Position numbers and translations under genes: made by a program. Of a DNA stretch of 64,000 nucleotides, positions 18,001-30,000 are shown one piece after another. The stretch is from Lepisosteus oculatus (lineage: Eukaryota; Chordata; Actinopteri; Semionotiformes; Lepisosteidae). The notes below the pieces were generated by a model that worked only from the letters and a program-made list of their open reading frames with translations, did not search any database and was not told where the DNA came from. How positions within the stretch are numbered: position 1 is the first letter of the stretch; each line of letters starts with the position of its first letter. Location: NCBI RefSeq assembly GCF_040954835.1, contig NC_090706.1, positions 23,941,148 to 24,005,147 of the forward strand, read 5' to 3'.

Positions 18001-21000
18001 TTTGCAGTGTTAAATGCTTTTCCTGAGGGATGAATGGAAAAGGTGTTTTTAGTGTTCCAGGTCAGGATTTTAATATTAAGCAAAAGCTAAAATATCAAAT
18101 TCTAACTTACCCGAACTGGAATCTTGCTGCTTTTCTCTTTTTCTTCTTTTTTTCTTTCCCTGTTTTACACACAAACACAAAACACAGTTAAATAAATTTA
18201 TGAGCTTGAAAGAGTTATGTGTACTATGACACAAGAGCTTTTTCTAAAAACATGAAGTAATACAAAGTAATATTGTCTCTTTGTCAGTATGTAGGAAAGG
18301 TTCATTTTTAAAGATTACAAAAATTCAGTCCGACATAAGGATCACAACGAAATAGCCACGTGGTACACAAGCCTGCTGCTGTGACTGAATGGAATTCCTC
18401 AAGAGGTGGCTCAAGAAATTCTTCTCAGCTAATTCTTTGGGATTGCGGTAACCACCACATCCACATCACCTATAACTAACCTAAAACAGGCCAAAAAAGT
18501 ATCCTTCTGCATGTAATATGAATCATTGTGGAGAAGAACCTTTAAAAAGCAAACTGGTCTTTAGCATGTGTGAATACCATCTGCATGACACATGAAAACC
18601 AGGACAAGAAAAGCAGTGAAAGCCAAAAAGAAAAACCAAGGGACAACCCATCTGACGAGGGGATTTTCAAAGTAAAGTTAAGCTATACTCTGAGAAAGGA
18701 GTGGCTTTAATATGTCTGTTTAACAACTCAACGTATCAGGCGGCACCATTTGAACTGATTTAATAAGACATCCATTCAATATAAGTATCCTGGAAAAGCC
18801 CAGCTCTAGGGCCCCGTAGGACACCAATACACATGGAACAAAAGAAATACAGAACAGACCAGGGGGAGCTCTGAAACTACTGAAACAAAGACAGGAGAAA
18901 GGATCAGCTAGCAGCTCTAGGTTTCACCTCCGACTTCTCAAATGAGTCTTTGTGGTTTCAGTGAAGGTGGAGAGATCCGAACCGCAGCAAGCTGAAGTAT
19001 GCCGTGGGAGGAACTGTACTTCCTGTCTGATAGCGGGTCATGTGACTGGGATATGTGACCTAGATTTTGCTCTCCCTTTCACTTAGTGCAGGCTGAAGCC
19101 AGCAATACCAAAGACCAGCATCTTACAACAGGGATCATTTGTTCTATCAAATGACATTTGCAAATTGAATTTTGAGTGTGATAAAATGGTTTACCATTGT
19201 TAAGATTTAGTTTTGAGAGAAATTATGTTTTGTGGAAGTTATTTGAAATTCTTCCTGAGGAATGGTATCCTAAAGGGAAAGTCACATCCTCATTTTCACT
19301 CCCTCCTTAATATTGTGTTTGCAAATTGTAATATTTCGTAATCAACAGTAAAAATCTGAAATATATTAACCGATCAACATCAGTGTCTCATCAGTGACCT
19401 TAGGCTGCTGTTAGCAAAAGCTGTTCCAAAATAATGTAAATATGCCTTCATGAATCCATGTAAGAGCTCCTATTTCATGCTTCTTTTATGTTCATGAGAG
19501 AGATACACAAAGGCATTACTTTTAAGTTCAAATTGTTTGAAAAGATAAAGGAAAGTAAAAAAGTCAGTATCCAGGAAATTTTAATTCATGCACAATGTTG
19601 CTAAGAAGACATTTAGGCCTTCTATAACTAAAGCTTATTACCCTGTGGTGGCAGAGTCAGGCAAACTAAATAACCACATTGTCAAAAAAAGACAGGAAAA
19701 TCAGAATGCAGAAGCCATACACCAAGCCACTGTATTTATGCATACAGAGTTAGAATTGTTTAGTTCTTAGAAAGAAAGAAGCATAGTTTATGTGTATGGC
19801 TAGATAATGGAGTGTAAAAGAAGTCTGCATCAGAATTAATTTTTAAGATAAATAGGTTTCGAGTGTCTCCATATAGAGATCAGTATCTGGAGGATCTTCA
19901 TCTTCTCCATCTACTTCCGAGAGTTCTAAACTCTCTCCCTGAACTTCTATGACACCAGGCATGAGTCAGTGATTGTATCTGAATCGGATTTGAATACGTG
20001 TCCCAGCCTTAATCTGGTGTTTTTACTGCAGGCCTGTCTAGATTTATTTGATCCAGAACCCAGATGTCTGAAGAACGCAAGTGCAAGCTCCTTGCTTGTT
20101 AGTAGAGTAAGTCGTGCAAAATATTTGCCCTACCCAATCTGCTTTATGCCTTTCCCCCGATTCCCCTCTAAGGTTCGATTCCTGTAAGAGTTCAACAGCA
20201 ACTTTCACATTCTTAAAATTATACAAGATCATCATTCATGTCATTCTTACAGATATAGCTATTAATTGTGTAGTGCAAAGGACTATATTTTTCTTTGCTT
20301 TCCTGTTTTCTCTCTGTCCATTCTTGTTGCTTGAATGACCCTAACATGCAAGTTGCAGAGTTATTGAATCCTGGATAAAACCTACTGCTGCCTGCCAGTG
20401 AACCTTTGCCTGTTCACAAGATGCTGTTATGAACATTAATGAAAAACCAAAGCTCTCTGTGTTCAAGGCTCCTGGAGTCAAAAGGCAAGCCCTCCATTTG
20501 GATTTATGCAATCTGTGAAGGTTACCAGAGCAAGACTCAGATCACAACGATGACTGTTACCATCACTGGGGACCAAGTCATAAGAGTAGAAGAAACATTT
20601 ACACACAGAATACATGTGCAGATAAAAAGTGCTATAAAACCAAAAAAAAAAAATGTATGGTATAACTTAAAGAATCAGGGGATTTCCAAAAACTCCAACG
20701 TGAAAGCAGTGAGAGCATCACATCAGGCCTGACTGAAGGAACAGTACATTAAATCTGCTGTATCTACCATCGACTTCAATTAAACCCTAATCCTTATTAA
20801 CCATGTATCTGTAAGAGACAAAAAGCCCTTACAAGATTATCATTTGAGATGAGGAAATAAAATCTTCATCTCAAACATTATCTTTACTTTTTGACAGAGG
20901 CTGAATGATGTCCGATTGACGTCCGGAACAAAAGAGTTTTCTTTTCCTGAAAACACACAGTCATTCTCATAGGCCATTCCAGTTTAGATGATAAAATCCA

Positions 21001-24000
21001 AGGTAAAGGATGTGATTGACTTACATAGTTGTCCCTGGCTGACCAGCTTGGGTAAAGCTGCATGTGAAGTTGCCTTTCCTTCCTGGCCAGCTCATAGTAC
21101 TTGGCCTGCTCTTCTCTGGACAGGGCGTGCCACTACACAAACACAGGGAATGGCTTATTCAGTGAAGACATGTCTAGGAGTGAAGCCCAAGCAAATCTGT
21201 TTTTTTTTAAACATTTCATTCTCTTTTTTCATTCATTTTCACTATTTCTCAATTCGGAACTTGACACTTAAAAAAAAGAGGTAGCACAGTATTATTGTCC
21301 CGGCCCACAGAATGCAGCTCAGCCGCTCCTGGTGGGCCACTGGACAGACAGTCCAGAGAGTCAGACAGTGGACACCGTGCTGCTCTGTGGGCCACTCACC
21401 CTTCTCCCCAGGATCTGGTTGATAGCAGCGCTCTCTTTCAGGGTGCACTCTGCGATCACCTTGGCCCTCATCTCCTTCATGTACAGCATGAAAGCATTCA
21501 GTGGCTTTTTGATCACTGGCTTTTTTGGCTCCTTGTCTCGTTTTGGCTCTTGCTGGGGCTTCCTGTTGGATACATGCACACTGGCGTTACAGAAGGGGCC
21601 CTGGATCTTAGCCACACACTTTGGAATATCACAACGCGTAGCACGATGGGGCATGACCGTGTTGAGTGCCCCAAGGAGCTGTGTTGAGTGCACATTCCAG
21701 CTGAAGCCATGATCAGTATCATGACTCTCAGACCCACTGGCAACTTGTCAATTCAATAGGGACAGAGGGGTTAATTTGCCATATGTACACGTACAATGGG
21801 ATTTTCAATCAGTGCCATTCTTCTCAGGACATGCGCAGTATAACAGACAACACCACACAATGTACACAGTACAGTACAAAACAGGAAATAATAAATAGTG
21901 AGTTGTCATTTAGGAACTGGCTGAAAACACCACTGTGGAATCTTGTGGGCAAGACTGAATTTGAACCCCCTGCCCCCAAGAAACTGGCTCTACTTTTCCC
22001 ATGATTCCAGCGTCCATTCATTTAAAAGACCGAGAACTTTATGTTTTAACTCATTATCAGAGGTCCTGAATGGAAATTCCCTTCCCACTTCTGTGAAAAA
22101 AAAAATATTTTAGGTATACGTACGCATACATATTTCTGTCATACTGGTCATGCTCCTGTTTGCCTGTAGGGGGCACTATGGCAGGGTGGGGAATACCCGT
22201 TGGATGCATGCTAGAAGGACCCAGCACCAGAGAATGGGGAAACCTGGAAAAGACAAGGAAACATCTATTTAACAACTGGCTGGAAGCCATGCAGATCCGC
22301 TGTACAGCTGTAACAGTTTTGTACCAGATCTGCCCTTTTACCCTTTGGGACTGATCTTTGATCAGATAAAAATTTGAACAATGGCCACCAGATGGAGCAC
22401 AACTTGCAACAAAAAGCAAAGGAAAACCAGAAGCAACCTGAAGTGAAACAGTAAGTTATTAGAATTTTACTATCATGAAAGAATACTGCCGTGAAGTTCA
22501 CTTATCTCAGTTTGAAAGCTTTCCGATCAAAATCTCTGACATGCTAGTGTTAATTACTGTTAGAATAAAAGATGGGACCCTTCACTGAGGTCAAACATAA
22601 ATGAACCCTTGAATCAATTAAGCACTTTAAGTATCCAAACATAACACGAGAGACATCTTTATAATCTTGATAATTTATGGGATTAAAAAAAAAGAAGAAA
22701 GGCTTGAGGCCTTTTTAAATCACAAAAACATTTCTAGTACATTAAAGGAATACAACTCCCAATGTCTACATTAAAACTTCATTTCTGCTCTAAAATGATT
22801 ACAATTAGAAAAAGATGTTAAAGATATACTCACTGATTTTCATACATTAACCACTCCCCAATTTGGTTACTTAGAACTAATTGTAACATATAAGACTCAG
22901 TCCATACCAATGTTTTTTTTCCAAGTTTCAAAGGCCAATTTCCCCCGCAAAATATTTTCTTTGTTGAATTAAAATACACAAAGAACAGAAACACTGAGTG
23001 ATATCTATTCAACCACTGCCTGTCTTCCCATGTTCCTTTAGGCCTATGAGGACATGTTCTTAAGTACCGGTCCAGAGCAGCAACAGCCGGCTGTGATGCA
23101 GCAGTGAACAGCGGAAGCATTTTGTCTTCTTGGGTTGGGACGGCGCAGCGGGGGGTATTGGACATGGACATCGCTGCCGCCACACGCAAAGCAGGGACAC
23201 GGAGGCACTGCCAGCTGTCTGCAGGCGGGGCGGAGCCGGTGGCTGGGTACCGGCGGGGCAGTCGACTTTCGAGTCGATGGGGCGGGCCAAGTGCAAGCAG
23301 CAGCAGAATGGGAGGGGGGTGGGCGGCACAGGGGAGCCCCCTCCTGGCTCGGCCCATACCTACCTGGAGAAAGAGGAGCTGGTGGGGAGGCTGGAAGAGT
23401 AGGGCTGTCTGAATCCACACGATGAGATGGGATAAACAGGCTGACTTTGCCTGCATTTGGGGTAAGAAATAGGCCATCAAGCTACCGGGAACAACAGGAG
23501 GACCTACTGTGTCCAAGCACGCTGACACCAGTTAACATTCCCTTCTGAAACACTGAGAGCCACTGCGGTGCAAGCGGGCAGCAGTGACTCAGGGCAGATG
23601 AATGTTCAAACGGAAAGACTCCAGATTTCTAAAAGACATGATCTGTCCTTATATGGTAGATTTTCCGTGGCACTATCAGGGACTTTTAATTCCCCCTATT
23701 TGTTCTTCGATGTCCAGCTGAACTCTCCCATGGGTTTAACAGTATTGAAAATTCAAATTTGATTAAGGCGCACTGAATTATGTTAGATCACACACATCAG
23801 AAGAACTCCACAAGGGTACAAATGTCACGTCTCTTGGCTGCTCCTTCCCAGAAAAGAAAGCGGGCCACGTTTAAGGAAGTTTATAATATGCATTTTTAAA
23901 AGCCAATGCCGCATTAAAAGGCAACTGTAATCTAGCCAAAAACTGTTGCTTAAACCTCACAGCCTAAAGAAAACCCCAGTGGATCACTATGCTGGGCCCC

Positions 24001-27000
24001 AGCTTGAGGGCACTGAGGAGGAGTTCAGCTGAGTGACTCACTGAATGAAGTGGCTCGTGAGCACAGGATAAACATCACAAAAACATCAGGCGGGGATCAT
24101 ACGCCGTCCCAAGGAAAGTCACTGTCCTTTGATGTTGAACAATTGTGCCCCTAGGGGAGGTGGAATGTCTGTAGGTCAGTGAAGGCTTGTGAAGTCACTG
24201 GCTTTGGGCTTGTATGAGCTCCACTGCCTGATCAAGGAGGGATTCATTTGCAAATCAGAGTGAACAGGCCAATTATGATGCACAGCTGCTGAGACAGAAT
24301 TAACAGACTTCATCAGTCACTTCGGTGGAGAACTGCTGAATACAACAAAGTGACTAGTTAGATGCTGTCTGACTATGGGTTTTACATTCTGTTACGGAAT
24401 CCAGAATGCAGAGTAACAATGAAGTGTAACATATGAAAATGGGAATATATCATAGTCTTTTTCTATAACTTACCTGTAACAAAGACTTTTCAACAAAGCA
24501 TATACTTAGACTGCACTTTTACCAGAAGCTTTATGGGGCACAACACCATAAACGGCGGCTGATAAGGGAATTGCACATAAAGACAAGCAAAAGATAACGG
24601 CTCTTGGGGACCTGGGGTGGGGGTGGGTAGTTGTTTGAACAACGAAAAGCATCACTTGGCATTTCATCCTCACTTTCTCTTCTGTAAAACTAAAGTGACA
24701 TGAGAAACCATCCAGACCGAATCTTCCTCGAGATGAAATAAACAAAACCACATGGATTCCACTGTAACTCTGGGCGTTTCTTCTAAGTTAGACAGCGAAG
24801 GGTGATAGGCAATATACCTTTCTGCCCTTCAAACATATTTACATACTAACACATTTTTACCAGAAATATAGGCAAAGGAACTTGAGGTATTTGCAGCATG
24901 TTATCCTGAAGAGAGCTGTTCTTTTTCAATCGGCCAAATCCTTCTTGGAGATTAACTTGTAGATGGCAGCGAAAATCAAACCCAGACTGGCAAACTTGAA
25001 AGTACATACAACTATGTTCCACACCTAATTCCTTCCACCCCTTTTTACGGTTAAATTAAAAAACAGCAGATACATTTTAAATTTAAGTTATTCTCAGTTC
25101 TGAAAAAAAAAGTATTTTTCATTTCCTTCTAAGAAAATCTAGACTTGTTGGTGCTTGTGTTCAAATTTTTATTTTTTCTTCAGCAGAAAAAACACACTGA
25201 AAATGCAGCATAATTTGAAATCTAACACGATTTGTGATCACCCCCTTGTCAGCAACAAAGATCGGGTGTGGCCGAGGACGTCTATAGCATTCAGCAGAGG
25301 ACGCTGGGAAAAGAAAATTACGCCCACCAGAGCTCCAGACCCCTTCCCACTACACCGTCCTCTGTGGTACTGCAAACCACAGCTTCAGACTACATGTTCT
25401 GTTTAATCCCACAGTCTTTTTATTCCTTTCATCAAACTGCAATGCTGGGTATTCAGCAATAAAGGATATAATTTGCCTTAAAGAATTTATCTGTTCCACA
25501 TTCCCTTCCAGATGCTCTTCTGTGGCTCTTCATTGAGGAACATTTTGAAGTGTAAGAGGGAAAATAATCAACTTTTGTATGTAACTGGCTTAATTAGAGG
25601 TTCCACAATAACAGTGAATGAGCCATGAATGAATGAACTCAATGAAACAGTCGGGCTGATTATAAAACTTTTTTTGCCTTTCCAAAAAGCATTAATTCTT
25701 AAATATGTTTTGTAGAACTTGGAAAGTTTTAATGAAAGGAGCAGAAAATACGTCTGCCTCTTTCGCTAGCTGATGGACTACTCTCAATATCATCCTGCAA
25801 GGCTCTTGATCTGGTGCATCGCTCTGTTGCTTCGATTGGTGCTCTCTACTCACGCAAGGGGCTCTATGTGTTTGCAAGGGGACAATATCACTTACCAGCT
25901 CATTGAAGGGGTGATCTGGCCAACACCAGCTGGAGGGAGAGAATAGAAGCCTGAAATCTCCTGGGACGGGGGTCTGTGAACGCCTGTAGGGAACACAAAA
26001 CAAAAACACTTAAGTGAAGGCCCTAGGTCAGCAAAGCCATCATTACCACACTGGGAAACTACTATTACAGAGGGCAATCACAGCACTTAATTGCTGACAA
26101 AATGAGGTCAAGAGAAGACTCATTAGGGAAATACCCACTTCAGAACACTAGGAATGTCTGTTTTCATCGGCATGTCAGCAGAATTTAACACTCCTTGAGT
26201 ATTCTGGAACCCACCAATATCAGGACAATATCAACATGGGGGGAAAGATTTCTGCAGTCTCAAAAGTAGAGCAATTTTCTAAAGGTTGTGAAGCAACACA
26301 AACATTAAGCACTTCCAGTAAATAACAGTGGCTCGGTACACAAAGGCATGTTTATGAAACAGAAGCCAGTGCCTTAACTGCATCAAAGATCAGATGACAC
26401 GTTATTTTGATACTGTTAGTGTGAGATTCATAGATTTCTCTTTCATCTCAAAGCTCAATCTATGTACTCATACAAACTTATATTATTTGTGGGAAAAAAT
26501 CTGTAGGTTTTCTTGGGAGATTGACTGGGCTAATGGAAGAGGATTAAAGTTACAGGTTAGATCCAAAGGTTATACACACTAGTGTCAATCAACATTTTGC
26601 TGTAGGAACAGAGTAGCACTCTTGAGACTTTCAATCCAAGAACATTACAAATTCAAACAAGACAACTCAACCCCCTTTTAGGATTACAACACTAATTAAA
26701 AAAATATTTTCTATTGATGCCATCACAGTGCCTGAAATGGTGTGTTTTTATCAGTCACAAGACTGAATTTCTCTTCTCTTCAAATTATCTCCACACGCCA
26801 ATAGGGCACCTGTGTTCAATTAGAGTAAGAAGAAAAAAACGGAGAAAAATGTACTTGAATGGCTAAGCTAACAAGTATGTGACATGCTTTCGATGTTCCT
26901 AAATGGATCTGGTTACTTCCAAGTTCTTTGCAAGCTTTGCATCTGCCTTACTTTCAACTGTGCAATATAATACAGAACTGATAAGATGGCCAGATTATAA

Positions 27001-30000
27001 GCAAAAAATGTACAAAATAAAGATGTGACTTAAGAGACCAAGAAAACAACAAGTCTGTTTTAGAAATGATGGCTCACGCAGCTATTTCTGATTGATTTTT
27101 TTCAATGTCTTCACTGTATTTCTGCAGTTCTACGCTTCTTATAGTACTGATGCTATAATGCCTTAGATGTTGGGTTAGCCAGCTATATGGTGTGACATAC
27201 AACTTTAGTTTTACGTAAGCTAATGCCTTCAAGACTGAATATTCACTTAGTTCTCCAGCTGCCTCAAATGTGTGATTAGACACACGTCTTTAGTTGTTGT
27301 GGTCTTAATTTTTTAAAATCTGAATCTGGGTTTTTACATTGAATAAGTCACCCCGTTAATAAGACTGCAGACTGCTGCTGAGATGCTTTGCATAAAACCA
27401 AGAAAGCATTTTGTCATCACCTTTCACAAGTAACTGGCATCTTTGATTAAAAGATTAGTGAGCAGTTCTTACGATTGCCCACTTACAGATGTAAGCGCTC
27501 CTGAAACAAAACTGCGGGTAAAAAAAGTTTCAGTACCTTTGAAAGGAAGTCATTTGTCAGCAGACAGCACCTAGCACTTAGCAAAACCCAAAGGTAACAT
27601 ATACTTTACTAGAAGAATGCTGCAAATGACTATAATTTGAAATAGCTGTAGGCTTGTTTCTGGACTCCGATATCTATAAAGCTGTTTAACAGGAATGTAA
27701 CTGAGTCACTGTCTTTCAGCTCCCCCCTCCACCTCAGACGAAAAAGAACCCCTTTCTTCAAGTTGTAAGAGGCGGCAGTTCTTTTTTTGTCAAACATTTC
27801 TGGAAATCCGCCACACAAATACCATATAAACAACTACTAAAAGCCTATTTTTGTTTTAAAAAACAAGACTCTAAGTCTCATTTTGGCATGGTTCAAAACT
27901 TCACAGCTTCTTTTGCATCAGAATGGCTTTTGTTCCACTTTTCCTGTTAACAATCCTAGAAGTTTGAAGGTAAGAATCAGTAAGAAGCAACATTCACACA
28001 ATGCAAGTTAAGTAAAGGAGCTGTTAAAGCCACTTATTATTCTTTACAGTGTACTAAGTACAAAATATTTAGTTAAACTATGTTTTTGTGATTTATCTCC
28101 TTATAAAGAAGAATCTTCAAGACTGAAACATCATTTGAAAAGATAACTCAAAAATGTGGACAGAAATAATCTTGGAAGAACCCCCCCCCCAAAAAAAAAA
28201 AAGATTATATTGTACAGCATGAAACAGCATTGGTTAGCTAAATAGCTAAAGAGTTAGCTTATTGGATCTGAATGTAAAAAAAGTTTTCACAAAAATGGCA
28301 TGACAAATGCAAAAAACTTTATTGCATCTTCCTCTTTAAAAATGTTTATCTTAATAAATAGTATTGCAAATGTTTATGCAAAATGTTTTAAATCTGAGTA
28401 TAATAAAGTTGTACCAGAATCTCATTTTGAATAAAATGAGATTTTATTCCATTTGAATTTTGAATGAAAAAAATAATACTTAACCACCACAGAGTTCAGT
28501 TTCTCATGATCACAGTCCTAGCTTTGACATTACAACCAACCAGGTTTGTAGATTCTGCATTACAAATGTCCTGTTTATTTCAAAGTGTTCGAATAAACAA
28601 ATATTAACCAATGAGTATTCTGAATGTAAAATATAGATTCTGACTTTTTAATGTATAAGGCTTCAAAATTAGGTGCTTCAAATTTCTAAAGCTGTTCTTA
28701 TCGCAAGATTATATTTACTTCAGAAGAAACAACACGTTATTCTTTACTCATTTTTGTGTTTTAAAATACTTTGAGTTTGATTGAGACTTAAAAGCAAATT
28801 CTAAATATAAACTCATTTACTCAAAAACAGAGGAGCTTTCAGTATCTAATTGTGTAATATCTAGTGCTTTTGTCAGAAGATCAGGTGTAGAAGACAGAAT
28901 GGATAAAAAAGAAATTTCAATATCAACTTTTTTCCAAAAATACCGAAACTGAAACATGCGCTGAAGAACTGAATGACTGGACTGTACTCAGTACTGTACC
29001 TGAAAACTGCAGCTGTTTGACTGTAAAAGCTGTTTGAAACAACATTTACAGTACATTAAGGGCATTGGGTTGCTGCTTTCTGGTAGAATGCTCGAAATAT
29101 CCAGTTGTACTTTACCCTTACAGATTTCTTTCTACTGTATTACTCATCTGGTAGAAATTTAATTTAACAAAGATATAACAACAAGGCCCTGGAGGTATTT
29201 GGTAACTCATATTTTTGCCAACCTACAATGCTTAGGGTTGTGTATAAAACAAAAAACAAAATCCCTGTGAATTGTGTTGAAATGTATATGCCTGCATTTA
29301 TTCTGTTCTGCTCTTATCTCAGGAATCAAACTGAAAATGTATCGGATATTAGCTTTAAACAAAACAGTAAGTTATAAAACTGTTGACTGAAATTGCAGAT
29401 TGTAGACACTACAGCCAATGTAGAGATCACAGATCATATTTTTGTAAATGAGAAATCCAATACATAATCTGGACACTTTTGCTGTAATGTAGATAATCAA
29501 ATGTAGATCAATACTAAAGTTAGTACTTAGCTGTAAATCTTTTCAGCCATATTCTATATTGTGATTACTTTATCTGTAGCTAAGAAATGTTTCACATTTT
29601 TTAAGGAGATAAATTGTAAGTTATTAACTGCTCTAACTTTTGAACTTGTTCCCTCTGACATTTGAGGATGACCTTTCTTTCTAACTTTGACCTTTACATA
29701 AGGTTGCTAATACATTTTCTTATAAGCTACATCACGTTTTTGGGGTTAGGACTTTATACGGAGACTTAAATGATATTGAATGATTGCAGAGTAAGACTAG
29801 AGAAGACAGAAATAGACTTGATACAACTGTCATTTTTTCCAGTTTTCTAAAGGAACTCTACAATTTCTGTAATTTTAGGTCAATTTTTCATACTTGGGTC
29901 CACCTGCACTGCATTTGCCATTATGAGTTTATTTACTAACTCTATTTCTCTCACACACAAAAAAAATACACAAAATTCAGACAGGTTTCAAGCCCTTCTT

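Larger units (their letters stand above)
22244..25895 (-). other. tcf7: tcf7 intron with GC-rich island
   Basis: About 3.65 kb. A CTCF-like motif lies at 22381 and a GC-rich island at 23040-23420. Elsewhere nothing recognised. Confidence 0.7.

Noticed and set aside
19843..19962. Alternative tcf7 terminal exon
   Set aside because: The only nearby AG acceptor (after 'gtcatag') gives the wrong phase when joined to the preceding exon ending at 21025, and it lacks a good pyrimidine tract.
21295..21743. Several frames overlapping the HMG-box exon
   Set aside because: They are shadows of the real minus-strand exon 21562-21400.
22830..23528. 232-codon minus-strand frame as a real gene
   Set aside because: It spans the GC-rich island, where stops are rare, and the opposite strand is also open. 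No domain or conserved motif is recognised.
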